Shown here piece by piece: positions 20,539 through 30,669 of a stretch of 64,000 nt of DNA. The notes under the pieces were generated by a model. The model worked only from the letters and a program-made list of their open reading frames with translations, was not told the origin of the DNA and made no database searches. Within the stretch, counting starts at the first letter, position 1, and the number at the start of each line of letters is the position of its first letter. Source of the DNA: an uncultured Clostridia bacterium (GTDB taxonomy: Bacteria; Bacillota; Clostridia; TANB77; CAG-508); contig CASSLW010000003.1 in NCBI GenBank assembly GCA_949443285.1, forward strand, positions 66,340 through 130,339, written 5' to 3'. Made by a program: the position numbers and the translations under genes.

Positions 20539-21060
20539 TTATATTAATTGTAATATTGCAACTTCTGCTCCGTCTCCTCTTCTTGGTCCAGCTTTGATTA
20601 TACGTGTGTATCCACCTACGTTTTTACCAGCATATTTTGGAGCTATTTCGTTAAATAATTTTGATGTTAAGTCTACATCTTTAACTTTGTTTAATGTTTT
20701 CATCATTTTTCTTCTAGCATTTAATCTAGATGGCATATCTTTTTGTCTTTTTTCAGTAGTTTCTTCTTTTACTACTTTTAGGTATTCTTTACCGTTTTTG
20801 CTTTTTACTAATTCTGTTTCTTTGTTACCTTTTGCATCTAATTTTGCTTTTACTACTTTAACGTCTACCATTTCGAAGTTATCTTTTTCTTTTATTGCAA
20901 GTGATATTAAACTATCTGCCATTGCTTTTACTTCTTTTGCTCTTGCAAGTGTTGTTTCAACTTTTCCATGCATGATAAGGTCTGTTGTTAAAGTTTTAAG
21001 CATTGCCATTCTTATATCTGTTGGTCTACCTAATTTTCTATTTGTTGCCAATTTTTTCAC
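20539..21060 (-). CDS. rplQ: 50S ribosomal protein L17
   Basis: NRKLGRPTDIRMAMLKTLTTDLI... ; operon position. Confidence 0.95.
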   Translation of the reverse strand: MKKLATNRKLGRPTDIRMAMLKTLTTDLIMHGKVETTLARAKEVKAMADSLISLAIKEKDNFEMVDVKVVKAKLDAKGNKETELVKSKNGKEYLKVVKEETTEKRQKDMPSRLNARRKMMKTLNKVKDVDLTSKLFNEIAPKYAGKNVGGYTRIIKAGPRRGDGAEVAILQLI

Positions 21061-21074
21061 CTTCCTATTCTTTT

Positions 21075-22022
21075 TTATTCGTCTTCGTCTGCAAAATTTA
21101 GTCCTAATGAACGTAATTTTGCTGTTACTTCATCAAATGATTTTTTACCTAAATTTCTTACTTTCATCATTTCTGCTTCAGATTTATTTGTTAGGTCTTC
21201 AACTGTAGCAATTCCTGCTCTTTTTAGACAGTTGAATGATCTTACAGATAATTCTAATTCTTCTATTGACATTTCTAGTACTTTTTCTTTTTTAGATTCT
21301 TCTTTTTCTATCATTACTTGTGTATTTTTCGCAGCTTCTGATAGGTCTATAAATAATTCTAAATGTCCTGTCATTACTTTCGCAGCTAAGCTTAATGCTT
21401 CGTGTGCTTTTATGCTTCCGTCTGTCCAAACTTCTATTGTTAGTTTGTCATAGTCTACCATTTGTCCAACTCTTGTATTTTCTACTTGGTAGTTTACTTT
21501 TTTAACAGGTGTATAGATTGAATCTATTGGAAGTACTGATATGTCTTGATTTGGTTTTTTATTTTTTTCGGCAGAGTTGTATCCTCTTCCTCTGTCAGCT
21601 GTCATTTCCATTTTTAGGCTTCCACCTTCAGAAACTGTAGCTATATGTAAGTCAGGATTTAGTATTTCAACTGTTCCGTCTGATATGATGTCACCAGCTG
21701 TAACTTCTCCTTCTCCTTTGAAGTCTATTCTTAGTGTTTTTTCTTCTACTTCATCAAATTTTAATCTTACATTTTTTAGGTTTACAATTATTTCTGGTAC
21801 ATCTTCTACTACATTTGATATTCCTGAAAATTCATGTAATACCCCATCAATTTTTACACTTGTTATACTACATCCAGGAAGTGATGAAAGTAAAATTCTT
21901 CTTAAAGAATTTCCTATTGTTACTCCATAACCTCTTTCTAATGGTTCACATACAAATTTTGCATAGTTCTTTGCATCGTTAACCTCTAGACATTCAATAT
22001 TTGGCTTTTCAAATTCTATCAT
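21075..22022 (-). CDS. rpoA: DNA-directed RNA polymerase subunit alpha
   Basis: [29 protein letters not shown]-terminal [19 protein letters not shown]. Confidence 0.98.
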   Translation of the reverse strand: MIEFEKPNIECLEVNDAKNYAKFVCEPLERGYGVTIGNSLRRILLSSLPGCSITSVKIDGVLHEFSGISNVVEDVPEIIVNLKNVRLKFDEVEEKTLRIDFKGEGEVTAGDIISDGTVEILNPDLHIATVSEGGSLKMEMTADRGRGYNSAEKNKKPNQDISVLPIDSIYTPVKKVNYQVENTRVGQMVDYDKLTIEVWTDGSIKAHEALSLAAKVMTGHLELFIDLSEAAKNTQVMIEKEESKKEKVLEMSIEELELSVRSFNCLKRAGIATVEDLTNKSEAEMMKVRNLGKKSFDEVTAKLRSLGLNFADEDE

Positions 22023-22132
22023 TTTTACCTCCTAATATTTGAGAACTGCTCTCAAACTTTTTAAACTATTTAGGTTTTTCTTAAAGTAAATTCTAAAAGT
22101 TTTAATTAACCTTTTTATATTACTTATAATTA

Positions 22133-22759
22133 TTATTTTGAGTAAAGCTCTACTATTAAATGTTCTTCAATTGGAATATCAACATCTTCTCTAGACGCTA
22201 ATCTAATTACTTTACCACTTAATTTTTCGCTGTCTTTTTCAAGCCAAGCAGGTACTGGTCTTTTTGCTGATTCTTCTACATTGATTTTTATAGTAGCGTT
22301 GTCTTTTTTGCTTTCTCTAACTGTGATTACATCTCCTGCTTTTACTAGGTAAGATGGTATATCTACTCTTTTTCCGTTTACTTCGAATTGTGCGTGATTT
22401 ACAAATTGTCTTGCTTGTGCTCTTGATGTTCCAAATCCTAATCTGTAAACTACGTTATCTAATCTGCTTTCTAATATTTGTAATAAGTTTTCACCTGTTA
22501 CTCCTTTTTTATTAGAAGCCATTTCAAAGTATTTTCTAAATTGTTTTTCTCCAACTCCATAATATGCTTTTGTTTTTTGTTTTTCTCTTAATTGAGTTCC
22601 GTATTCAGAAAGTTTTGCTCTTTTTTGTCCATGTTGTCCTGGTGCGTAGTTTCTTCTTGAGATACTACATTTGTCAGAATAACATCTTTCACCTTTTAAG
22701 AACAATTTTTGTCCTTCTCTACGGCATCTACGACATTGTTCGTCTTTATATCTTGCCAT
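22133..22759 (-). CDS. rpsD: 30S ribosomal protein S4
   Basis: [23 protein letters not shown]...[14 protein letters not shown]. Confidence 0.97.
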   Translation of the reverse strand: MARYKDEQCRRCRREGQKLFLKGERCYSDKCSISRRNYAPGQHGQKRAKLSEYGTQLREKQKTKAYYGVGEKQFRKYFEMASNKKGVTGENLLQILESRLDNVVYRLGFGTSRAQARQFVNHAQFEVNGKRVDIPSYLVKAGDVITVRESKKDNATIKINVEESAKRPVPAWLEKDSEKLSGKVIRLASREDVDIPIEEHLIVELYSK

Positions 22760-22822
22760 TTTTTTACTCCTTTCCTTTGACAGTGGGATTTCTTCTTTTA
22801 TCCCGTTTATATTTCGTTTATT

Positions 22823-23218
22823 TTACACTCTTCTTCTTTTTGGTGGTCTACATCCGTTGTGTGGTATTGGTGTTACGTCTTTTATTGCACTTATTTCTAA
22901 ACCTGCTGTTTGAAGTGCTCTGATTGCAGCTTCTCTACCAGCTCCTGGTCCTTTAACAAATACTTCAACTGATTTTAAACCATGTTCCATTGCAGCTTTT
23001 GCAGCTGTTTCTGCAACTTGACCTGCAGCAAATGGTGTGCTTTTTCTTGAACCTTTGTATCCTAGTTCTCCAGCACTTCCCCATGCTATTGCATTTCCTT
23101 GTGTATCTGTGATTGTAACTATTGTATTATTAAAACTAGAATGAATATGAGCTGCACCTTTTTCGATGTTTTTTCTGTTTCTTCTAGCTACTTTTTTTGT
23201 TGTTACGTTTTTAGCCAT
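22823..23218 (-). CDS. rpsK: 30S ribosomal protein S11
   Basis: [20 protein letters not shown]...[13 protein letters not shown]. Confidence 0.98.
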   Translation of the reverse strand: MAKNVTTKKVARRNRKNIEKGAAHIHSSFNNTIVTITDTQGNAIAWGSAGELGYKGSRKSTPFAAGQVAETAAKAAMEHGLKSVEVFVKGPGAGREAAIRALQTAGLEISAIKDVTPIPHNGCRPPKRRRV

Positions 23219-23243
23219 TTTGCATCTTCCTCCTCGATTTTAT

Positions 23244-23615
23244 CTATTTTTTACTCTTACTAACTAACTTTCTAGGACCTTTTCTAGTTCTAGCATTAGT
23301 TTTAGTTCTTTGACCTCTAACTGGTAATCCTCTTCTATGTCTTAAACCTCTGTAGCATCCGATTTCTGTAAGTCTTTTAATGTTTAAAGCTACTTCTCTT
23401 CTTAAATCACCTTCAACAGTATAAGCTTCGTCAATTACTTTTCTTATATCGTTTACTTGATCATCTGTTAAGTCTTTTATTCTAGTATCTGGATTTACTC
23501 CAGCTTTTTCAAGAATTTTTCTAGAGCTTGATACACCTATTCCATAAATGTATGTAAGTCCTATTTCTACTCTTTTTTCTTTAGGTAAGTCTACTCCTGC
23601 TATACGAGCCATATT
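23244..23615 (-). CDS. rpsM: 30S ribosomal protein S13
   Basis: [26 protein letters not shown]...[25 protein letters not shown]. Confidence 0.98.
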   Translation of the reverse strand, partial: NMARIAGVDLPKEKRVEIGLTYIYGIGVSSSRKILEKAGVNPDTRIKDLTDDQVNDIRKVIDEAYTVEGDLRREVALNIKRLTEIGCYRGLRHRRGLPVRGQRTKTNARTRKGPRKLVSKSKK

Positions 23616-23818
23616 TTTTTGCACCTCCAAAATATTTTTTGTTTTTTAATTATTGGTTGTTTTTAGCTTTCTAAAGGTGAAATGCACTAGCGTTTACTCT
23701 AGCCTCTTTAGAATTCTTCAAAACATATATATAAACACAAATTTGATATGTAACCCCTAAAATATCTTTCAGGGTTCACAGCCGCTACCTAATTTGTGTT
23801 GTTAACTTGTTTAAGGAA

Positions 23819-23932
23819 TTAACCTTGTCTTTGTTTGTGTTTAGGGTTTTCGCATATAACTCTAATTACACCTTTTCTTTTTATTACTTTGCATTTATCG
23901 CATATTGGTTTTACTGATGGTCTTACTTTCAT
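23819..23932 (-). CDS. rpmJ: 50S ribosomal protein L36
   Basis: [37 protein letters not shown] (37 aa, absent from ORF track). Confidence 0.98.
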   Translation of the reverse strand: MKVRPSVKPICDKCKVIKRKGVIRVICENPKHKQRQG

Positions 23933-23996
23933 TACCTAGCACCTCCTTGGTTTGCTTTGTTAATATATTTTTGGGTTAATTTTTTACTTCATTTGT

Positions 23997-24215
23997 TTAT
24001 TTAGCTCTCCATGTAATTCTTCCTCTTGTTAAGTCATATGGTGAAAGTTCTACTTTTACCTTGTCCCCAGGTAAGATTTTAATATAGTTCATTCTTAATT
24101 TACCTGATATATGAGCTAATATTTGATGTCCATTTTCAAGTTCTACCTTGAAGTTTGTGTTTGGTAAGGCTTCTACTACTGTGCCTTCTACTTCTATAAC
24201 ATCTTCTTTTGCCAA
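23997..24215 (-). CDS. infA: translation initiation factor IF-1
   Basis: [53 protein letters not shown]. Confidence 0.98.
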   Translation of the reverse strand: MAKEDVIEVEGTVVEALPNTNFKVELENGHQILAHISGKLRMNYIKILPGDKVKVELSPYDLTRGRITWRAK

Positions 24216-24300
24216 TTTTTTCCCCTCCTATTAAGAGTTTTTTAGTAGTCATTATGTAAAATTTGGCAATTACACATAATAACTACTATATTATACATCA

Positions 24301-25074
24301 TCATTTAAGGATTGTCAACACTTCTGGCTCTTTTTCTGTAATTAAAATTGTATTTTCATAATGAGCTGCTAAAGAACCGTCTTCTGTAACGATTGTCCAA
24401 CCGTCGTCAAGCTCTAGAATATTAGGCTTTCCCTGTATAACCATTGGCTCTATTGCAAGGGTCATACCAGGTTCTAACCTAATTCCTTTTCCTGCTTTTC
24501 CGTAGTTTGGAATTCCTGGGTCTTCGTGCATTTCTCTACCAATTCCATGTCCTTGGAATTCTCTTACTACTGAATATCCTTGTGAATGAACATATTCACC
24601 AATTGCATGACATACGTCACCAATTCTATATCCAGGTTTTGCATATTTTATTCCTTCATAAAAGGCTTGTTTTGTTACTTCTACTAATCTTCTAGCTTCT
24701 TTTGATACATTTCCTATCATGAATGTTCTTGCTGCATCTCCATTAAAGCCATTTTTTAAAGCTACAGTATCTATACTTACTATATCTCCGTCTTTTATAA
24801 TTTTATTTTTTGACGGAACTCCGTGTATAACTTCATCATTTATTGATACACATATTGATGCTGGATATGGTGGTATTCCTTTTATTCCAATGTCATATCC
24901 TTTTTCTGCTGGAATTGCACCTTCTGCTCTTATAATTTTTTCTGCTATTTGGTCTAATTCCCATGTTGACATTCCTGGTTTTATTTCTTTTTCTAATTTG
25001 TCGTATAAAACGGCTACAACTCTACATGCTTCTCTCATTAGTTCTATTTCTTTTTTTGATTTGATTGTTACCAT
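24301..25074 (-). CDS. map: type I methionyl aminopeptidase
   Basis: VTIKSKKEIELMREACRVVA...GHGIGREMHEDPGIPNYG. Confidence 0.97.
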   Translation of the reverse strand: MVTIKSKKEIELMREACRVVAVLYDKLEKEIKPGMSTWELDQIAEKIIRAEGAIPAEKGYDIGIKGIPPYPASICVSINDEVIHGVPSKNKIIKDGDIVSIDTVALKNGFNGDAARTFMIGNVSKEARRLVEVTKQAFYEGIKYAKPGYRIGDVCHAIGEYVHSQGYSVVREFQGHGIGREMHEDPGIPNYGKAGKGIRLEPGMTLAIEPMVIQGKPNILELDDGWTIVTEDGSLAAHYENTILITEKEPEVLTILK

Positions 25075-25095
25075 TTTTAACGCCTTCTTTCTAAT

Positions 25096-25764
25096 TTAAA
25101 AATTTTCTTCTATATATTTAACTACGTCTTCTGCTACGTCTTTTCCTAATTTATTGATACTTTTACTAACTACTGCTGAGTATAATTTCCCTTGTTTTTC
25201 GTAGTATTCCACTAGTGGGCTTGTTTGTTCAAAGTAACTATTTAGTCTTGATTTTACAGTTTCTACTGTATCGTCTTTTCTTTGTATTAGTTCTGAACCA
25301 CATTTGTCACATATACCTTCTTGTTTTGGTGGATTTAGTTGTAAATTGAAAATTGTTTTACATTCTTGGTTTGAACATACTCTTCTATTTACTATTCTTT
25401 CTATTATTTCTTCTTCTGGTGTTGTTAAATTTATTACTATATCTACTTTTTTATTTTCCGCTTCTAACATTTTATCTAATTCTTCGGCTTGTTTTACTGT
25501 TCTTGGGAAACCATCTAGTATAATTCCGTTTTGTACATCTTTTTCTTCTAGTCTGTTTTCTACTAAACCTATTGTTACATCATCTGGAACTAGTGCGCCT
25601 TTTGATATATAGCTCTCTGCTAGTTTTCCTAACTCTGTTCCTTCTTTTATATGTTTTCTAAAGATGTCTCCTGTTGATACTTGTGGTATTTTTAGTTCTT
25701 TTTCTAAAATACTCGCAATTGTCCCCTTTCCTGTTCCTGGTGCACCTAACATGATAATATTCAT
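25096..25764 (-). CDS. adk: adenylate kinase (ORF track start may be too far upstream; probable start at MNIIMLGAPG)
   Basis: MLGAPGTGKGTIASILEKEL...DGFPRTVKQAE; CxxC zinc lid. Confidence 0.95.
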   Translation of the reverse strand: MNIIMLGAPGTGKGTIASILEKELKIPQVSTGDIFRKHIKEGTELGKLAESYISKGALVPDDVTIGLVENRLEEKDVQNGIILDGFPRTVKQAEELDKMLEAENKKVDIVINLTTPEEEIIERIVNRRVCSNQECKTIFNLQLNPPKQEGICDKCGSELIQRKDDTVETVKSRLNSYFEQTSPLVEYYEKQGKLYSAVVSKSINKLGKDVAEDVVKYIEENF

Positions 25765-25942
25765 ATTTTTTATATCCTCCTTGTCAAAAAATTTTGCCCC
25801 TAATTTTGTTAGAGGCTTAATTCCTTTTTTTAACATTTATATTTTAGCTCATTTGAACTGTTTTGTCAATCACATATTTACAGTTTATATCATTATATGT
25901 TATAATTATTATTGTAAAGCAAAAATAGATGGAGGTATAAAT

Positions 25943-26125
25943 ATGTCATTAGTATATGAAGATGAAACAAATCAAGCTCTTTTTCAAAATAATTGTTTAG
26001 CATTAACAATCAGAAAAGAATATCAAATCCAAACAACATATAAAATATTCAACAAAAGCTTAACAGTTAGTTTTAAATCTATCTTTGCTGGGGCTGTGTT
26101 GACAATACTAAATATATTTATTTAA
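25943..26125 (+). CDS. short hypothetical protein
   Basis: RBS gatggaggtataaatATG; MSLVYEDETNQALFQNNCLALTIRKEYQIQ..., 60 aa. Confidence 0.5.
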   Translation: MSLVYEDETNQALFQNNCLALTIRKEYQIQTTYKIFNKSLTVSFKSIFAGAVLTILNIFI

Positions 26126-27087
26126 ATTTTTTATCTAGTTTTTGAATTTGTTTTTGAGTATAAATTACAAATTCATTTTTTTCGCCCACTTGCCCTATAT
26201 GACTACCATATCTAGTAATTTCTTCTTTTAAAGCTTTAAGTTCTTCCTTACTTTTTACTTTTTTAAACAGCGCTTTAAAATATTCTGTATAACATAATTT
26301 TTGTACTGCTAAAAAGTGATTTTGAATTTCTCCGAGTATATATTTTTATTCTTCTTTCTATCATTCTTCTATTTTTTATATTTTTCGCTCTTTTTAAATC
26401 TCTTCTATCACTAGCAATTTTATCTCTTGCATTCATCATTTTATCAAATGAATTTCTTAAAAAATCATATGATTTCTTTCCTGCAAATTTTTCAAAAGCT
26501 TCTTTAAAATCATCTGTATTTTCTAATATACTTGTCAATAGTTCTTTGTAACCTAGTACATATGTTATTTGCTGTAATAATGCACACAAGATTGGGAAAG
26601 ATTTATTTTGAATTGCTTTTACTTTTATTCCAAAATAATTCGTGTTTTCTTGTTTATTATTAAAGACAAGAGAAATTATTAATTGTATAGCAACCTCGTT
26701 TATGGCAAGACCAGTTATTATATATCCATGTAATTTGCATAGTCCCATTTGTTCTGGCATTGCCCCTATATTGTTTTCTTGGTTGCATTGTATATAGTGA
26801 ATTATTTCATGGAACATTATTTCATCTATTTCTTTTATGTTTTCTTCGTCTCTAATATAAATTGAGTTTGTAGAAACTATATAATTAACATTTGTATATT
26901 GTTCTGGTATTTTTGCTAAATACATTTTTGATTTTACAATATGTTCATACATATAGTTTCCGTCAAAATCAACCATTATTGTTTCTATCTTTTTTATAAC
27001 TTCTGTTGCAATTTGCTCTATTTCAGCTTGTGTAAGTTCTCTGATAGGCTTTATATTATATCTTTTTAGTTCATGTTTTTTTTCCAT
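26118..27087 (-). CDS. HExxH-containing protein read through a +1 shift at CGG (26332-26334)
   Basis: FHEIIHYIQ motif; junction RRIKIYT|GEIQNHFLAVQKLCYTEYFKALFKKVKSKEELKALKEEITRYGSHIGQVGEKNEFVIYTQKQIQKLDKKFK (72-codon extension in +1 frame). Confidence 0.75.
26332..26334 (-). other. candidate +1 frameshift site 9: TAT ACT C|GGA GAA
   Basis: (27087-26334)/3=251, in phase; long open +1 continuation. Confidence 0.8.
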
Positions 27088-27091
27088 ATGG

Positions 27092-29614
27092 CTATCCTTT
27101 CTTCATAAACTTTGTTAATGCTTTTTGTAATTCTTTGAAGTCTATTGGTTTTGATATATGTTCGTTCATTCCAGCTTTTTCTGCTTGAATTATATCATCT
27201 GCAAATGCATTTGCTGTAACTGCTAATATTACTATACTTTTTGCGTCTCTTCTTGGTAATTTTCTAATGCATGATGTAGCTTCATATCCGTCCATAACAG
27301 GCATTTGTACATCCATTAATATTGCATCAAAATATCCCTCTACACTATTTCTGAAAATGTCTACTGCTTGTTTTCCGTCAAATGCTTTTGTTATTTTTAC
27401 TCCTTGCATTTCAAGTATTTCTGTTGCAATTTCCATATTTAATTCGTTATCTTCTACAAGTAAAATCCTTTTTCCTTCTAATTCTTGTAAATATTCTTTG
27501 CTTTCTTCTTTATTTTCTTCTTCTACTTCTTTTATTGTTTCTAATGGTAGCACAACGTATATTTCACTACCTTTTCCTGGTTCACTGTTGATTTCTATTT
27601 GTCCATTTAATGTTTGCACATTGTTTTGTACAATTACCATTCCTAAACCTGTTCCATTCATTTCTTCTGAATGGAATCTAGTTTCTCTTTCAAATGGTAC
27701 ATATATTTTTTTCAAAAATTCTTTGCTCATTCCAATTCCGTCATCTATTATTCTAAATGTATATTTAGAAACAAATTTACCCTCAATTTCATTTATTTCA
27801 ACACGTACATTTCCACCTTTTCTCGTATATTTTAAAGCATTTGATACTATATTGTTTATAATTTGTCTTATTTTTCCCCAGTCGCTTAGAACATAATCAT
27901 TCTTTATATTACATTCAATTTCAAAGTTCTTTTGTTGTATAAATGCTTGCTCTTTAAATACCATAAGTGTGTCTTCTAATGATTTTGCAAGGTTAATTTG
28001 AGTTTTTGTGATTAATGGCATATTTTCTTCAATTCTAGATACTTCTAATATGTTGTTTATAAGTTCTAATAATTGCGAACTTGATATATTTATTTTTCTT
28101 AAATAGTCCATTACTCTTTCTTTGTCGTCAGGTTTTGATATTGCCATATTAGAGAAGTTTATAATTGCATTTAATGGTGTTCTCATATCATGAGACATAT
28201 TTGAGAAAAATCTATTTTTTGTTTGTGTAGCTGACCTCATTGCTGCCAGTGATTCTCGTAAAACTTCTTTTTCTTCTAATTCCTTTTCTTTTCTAGCATC
28301 TGCATCTTGGAATGCAAATATAACTTCTGTTCTATTTTTTCTTACATATTCTTTGCTATATAGCATTCTAACATTTACCCATTTAAATTCACTGTTGAAA
28401 GCTCTTCTGAAATCTCCACCAAAGCTTTTTACGTTATTTCTTACTAATCTACGTATGTTTTCTATTGAGAATGTTTCTTTAAATTCTTCATAAGCTTCTT
28501 TTTCCATTATGTTTTGAGTAAATTCAACAAATGAGTTGTAATCTCCTGTTTGTGGTATAGATTGTATATATTCTGAACCTTTTAATATTGTGTATTCTTC
28601 TTTTTCAAAATCTACCAAGTAAAGTGCATAATATGAGTCACTTAGCACATTTGTTATTCTTGAATATAATGATTTTCCTTTTTCTGCTCTTCTTTCTGAA
28701 AATGCCAAATATAATATTAAAATTGAGAATAATACTGTTGTGCTATAATAAGCAATCAATATAACTCTTGTGCTGTTTAGCATATCTCCATATGATGTTT
28801 TAACAAGAATTCTCCACCCATTGTATGTTTCTATTGTATATAATCCCTCTTTTGGGCTTATATGCTCGTCTTTTGAAGATAAATTAACAACTTCTTCTTC
28901 TTTAATTTTTAATTTCGAATATATTTCGTCTATGTGTTTTTCTTCTTCATCTGTTTTTGTATTTTGCTCGCTATCACCCTGGTGTATTATATTTCCTGCT
29001 GCATCTGTTATATAATAACTTGTTCCTTTAGGGAATATTTCTATATCTGACCATGTAGCTATTTTTTCTGGAAAAATGTTAATTGCTAATATATCATCTG
29101 AATCTTTTATTTTCATAGCTGCTGTTACTATTGGCTCTTTTGTATCATTAGAATAACGTGCATTTGTATATATTATTTCTCCATTATTTGTTTCTTTAAC
29201 TTTTTGATACCATTCTGTTTTTGTATAATCTTGTTCTCCTTCTTCGTTGCCAACAGTATAATATTTATTATCTATTACTGCATATATTTTTGCATTGTCT
29301 AATTGTAATATTTTCCCATAATTGTTAATAACTTTTTCTAATTGGTTTTCACTTATACCTCTTCTATTTTCCTCTTTTAATTCTTGTATCTTTACTGCCA
29401 CCGTTTTTAGTAGTGCTTCATTTTTTCTAAGATATGTTTCTTGTGTTGATTTTATTTTTTGTGGTATTTCTCCCCCCATATCTTCTAAACTATTTGTAAA
29501 TTGTCCACTTGCAGTTATTAAAAGAACTGCACCTATTATAAATCCAACTAATAAAAAAGCAGTTATTAAAAATTTGTGATTTTTTCTATCTATTTCTTTT
29601 CTTATTTTTTGCAT
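27092..29614 (-). CDS. hybrid sensor histidine kinase (Cache-like sensor, HisKA, HATPase, receiver)
   Basis: FFSNMSHDMRTPLNAIINFS, GTGLGMVIVQNNV, receiver RILLVEDNELNMEIATEIL...DAILMDVQMPVMDGYEA. Confidence 0.95.
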   Translation of the reverse strand: MQKIRKEIDRKNHKFLITAFLLVGFIIGAVLLITASGQFTNSLEDMGGEIPQKIKSTQETYLRKNEALLKTVAVKIQELKEENRRGISENQLEKVINNYGKILQLDNAKIYAVIDNKYYTVGNEEGEQDYTKTEWYQKVKETNNGEIIYTNARYSNDTKEPIVTAAMKIKDSDDILAINIFPEKIATWSDIEIFPKGTSYYITDAAGNIIHQGDSEQNTKTDEEEKHIDEIYSKLKIKEEEVVNLSSKDEHISPKEGLYTIETYNGWRILVKTSYGDMLNSTRVILIAYYSTTVLFSILILYLAFSERRAEKGKSLYSRITNVLSDSYYALYLVDFEKEEYTILKGSEYIQSIPQTGDYNSFVEFTQNIMEKEAYEEFKETFSIENIRRLVRNNVKSFGGDFRRAFNSEFKWVNVRMLYSKEYVRKNRTEVIFAFQDADARKEKELEEKEVLRESLAAMRSATQTKNRFFSNMSHDMRTPLNAIINFSNMAISKPDDKERVMDYLRKINISSSQLLELINNILEVSRIEENMPLITKTQINLAKSLEDTLMVFKEQAFIQQKNFEIECNIKNDYVLSDWGKIRQIINNIVSNALKYTRKGGNVRVEINEIEGKFVSKYTFRIIDDGIGMSKEFLKKIYVPFERETRFHSEEMNGTGLGMVIVQNNVQTLNGQIEINSEPGKGSEIYVVLPLETIKEVEEENKEESKEYLQELEGKRILLVEDNELNMEIATEILEMQGVKITKAFDGKQAVDIFRNSVEGYFDAILMDVQMPVMDGYEATSCIRKLPRRDAKSIVILAVTANAFADDIIQAEKAGMNEHISKPIDFKELQKALTKFMKKG

Positions 29615-29630
29615 TCATTTCACCCTTTCA

Positions 29631-29993
29631 TTAATCCATATTTGTAATTACTGTTATAGTGTATTTATATTCTTCTTGCAATCTTTGATAGATTTCTTGT
29701 GTATTTTCATATTGCTCGTTTCTTATTGCTTGCACAAGTTCATTACTTATAGAAAATAAATTTTCTAGGCTTAAATTGCCTGCTACTCCTTTTAGTGTAT
29801 GCGCTTTTTTCTCAATTTCCTCATAATTGCCGTTTTCCCACGCTTGCTCTAATTCGTTGTAAGTATTTTCTTGTAAAAATTTTTTTAGAAAGCGTTGATA
29901 TAGTGCTTCTGAACCGCCAAATCTAGCTAACGCCGTATTATAATCAATATTTAATTCTTTGCTTGCTTCTTGTAGATTCATTTTTCTATACAT
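29631..29993 (-). CDS. HPt domain protein
   Basis: KKAHTLKGVAGNLSLENLFSISNELV. Confidence 0.9.
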   Translation of the reverse strand: MYRKMNLQEASKELNIDYNTALARFGGSEALYQRFLKKFLQENTYNELEQAWENGNYEEIEKKAHTLKGVAGNLSLENLFSISNELVQAIRNEQYENTQEIYQRLQEEYKYTITVITNMD

Positions 29994-30069
29994 CCCCTTT
30001 TTTGTTTTATTTGCTTAATATACTATCATAAAATTTGACTTTTTTCAATAGAATAAAACGTAAAAATCC

Positions 30070-30660
30070 TGCCACTGGGGACGGTCCTTTTTGGCACGCT
30101 TCGCTCTCGCGTGATTTCTGACTTGCTAGCCGGGAGCTTTGGTCTGCCATATATATGTGTACATTTTCATGTAGCTTTTGTTCACTGTGTTCAATAATAA
30201 TTTGTATGCTTATATAAAACGGATTTTTCACTCAGGCTCAAATTCTTATTTTATGTTTTGAATAAATGATGAATGTGACTGAAATAAGTTTAGAAATTCT
30301 TTAACCTTTTTGTGGAAAGAGTTCACACTTGCTGTGGAAGGGTGCCACAAAAAGATTTTAGAATTTCTTTTCTTATGTAAGGAACCGAAGAATTTATGAA
30401 AAATAAAAATAAGAATTTGCCCGCGAACATTACTTTTTATATAAGCTTACAAATTCTAAATTTCACTCCGTTCAAGCAAGCTACATGAAAATGTACACAT
30501 ATATATGGCAGACCAAAGCTCCCGGCCAGCAAGTCAGAAATCTCGCGAGAGCGCAGCATGCCAAAAAGGACTGTCCCCAGTGGCAAAAAATTGCCAAAAA
30601 GGTCCGTCCCCAGTGGCAGGAAAATAAAAAATTGCCAAGAAGGTCCGTCCCTTCTGGCAA
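30070..30660. repeat. large foldback (inverted-repeat) element with GGGGACGGTCC REP-like ends
   Basis: Arms 30070-30176 and 30477-30585 are near-perfect inverted copies; inner inverted segments too; extra REP units at 30590-30618 and 30632-30660. Confidence 0.85.
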
Positions 30661-30669
30661 TTCTTTATT

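Noticed and set aside
30007-30231. ORF with an in-frame CGG (SSRLASQ)
   Set aside because: Lies inside the foldback/REP element; not a credible protein, so not counted for or against the rule.
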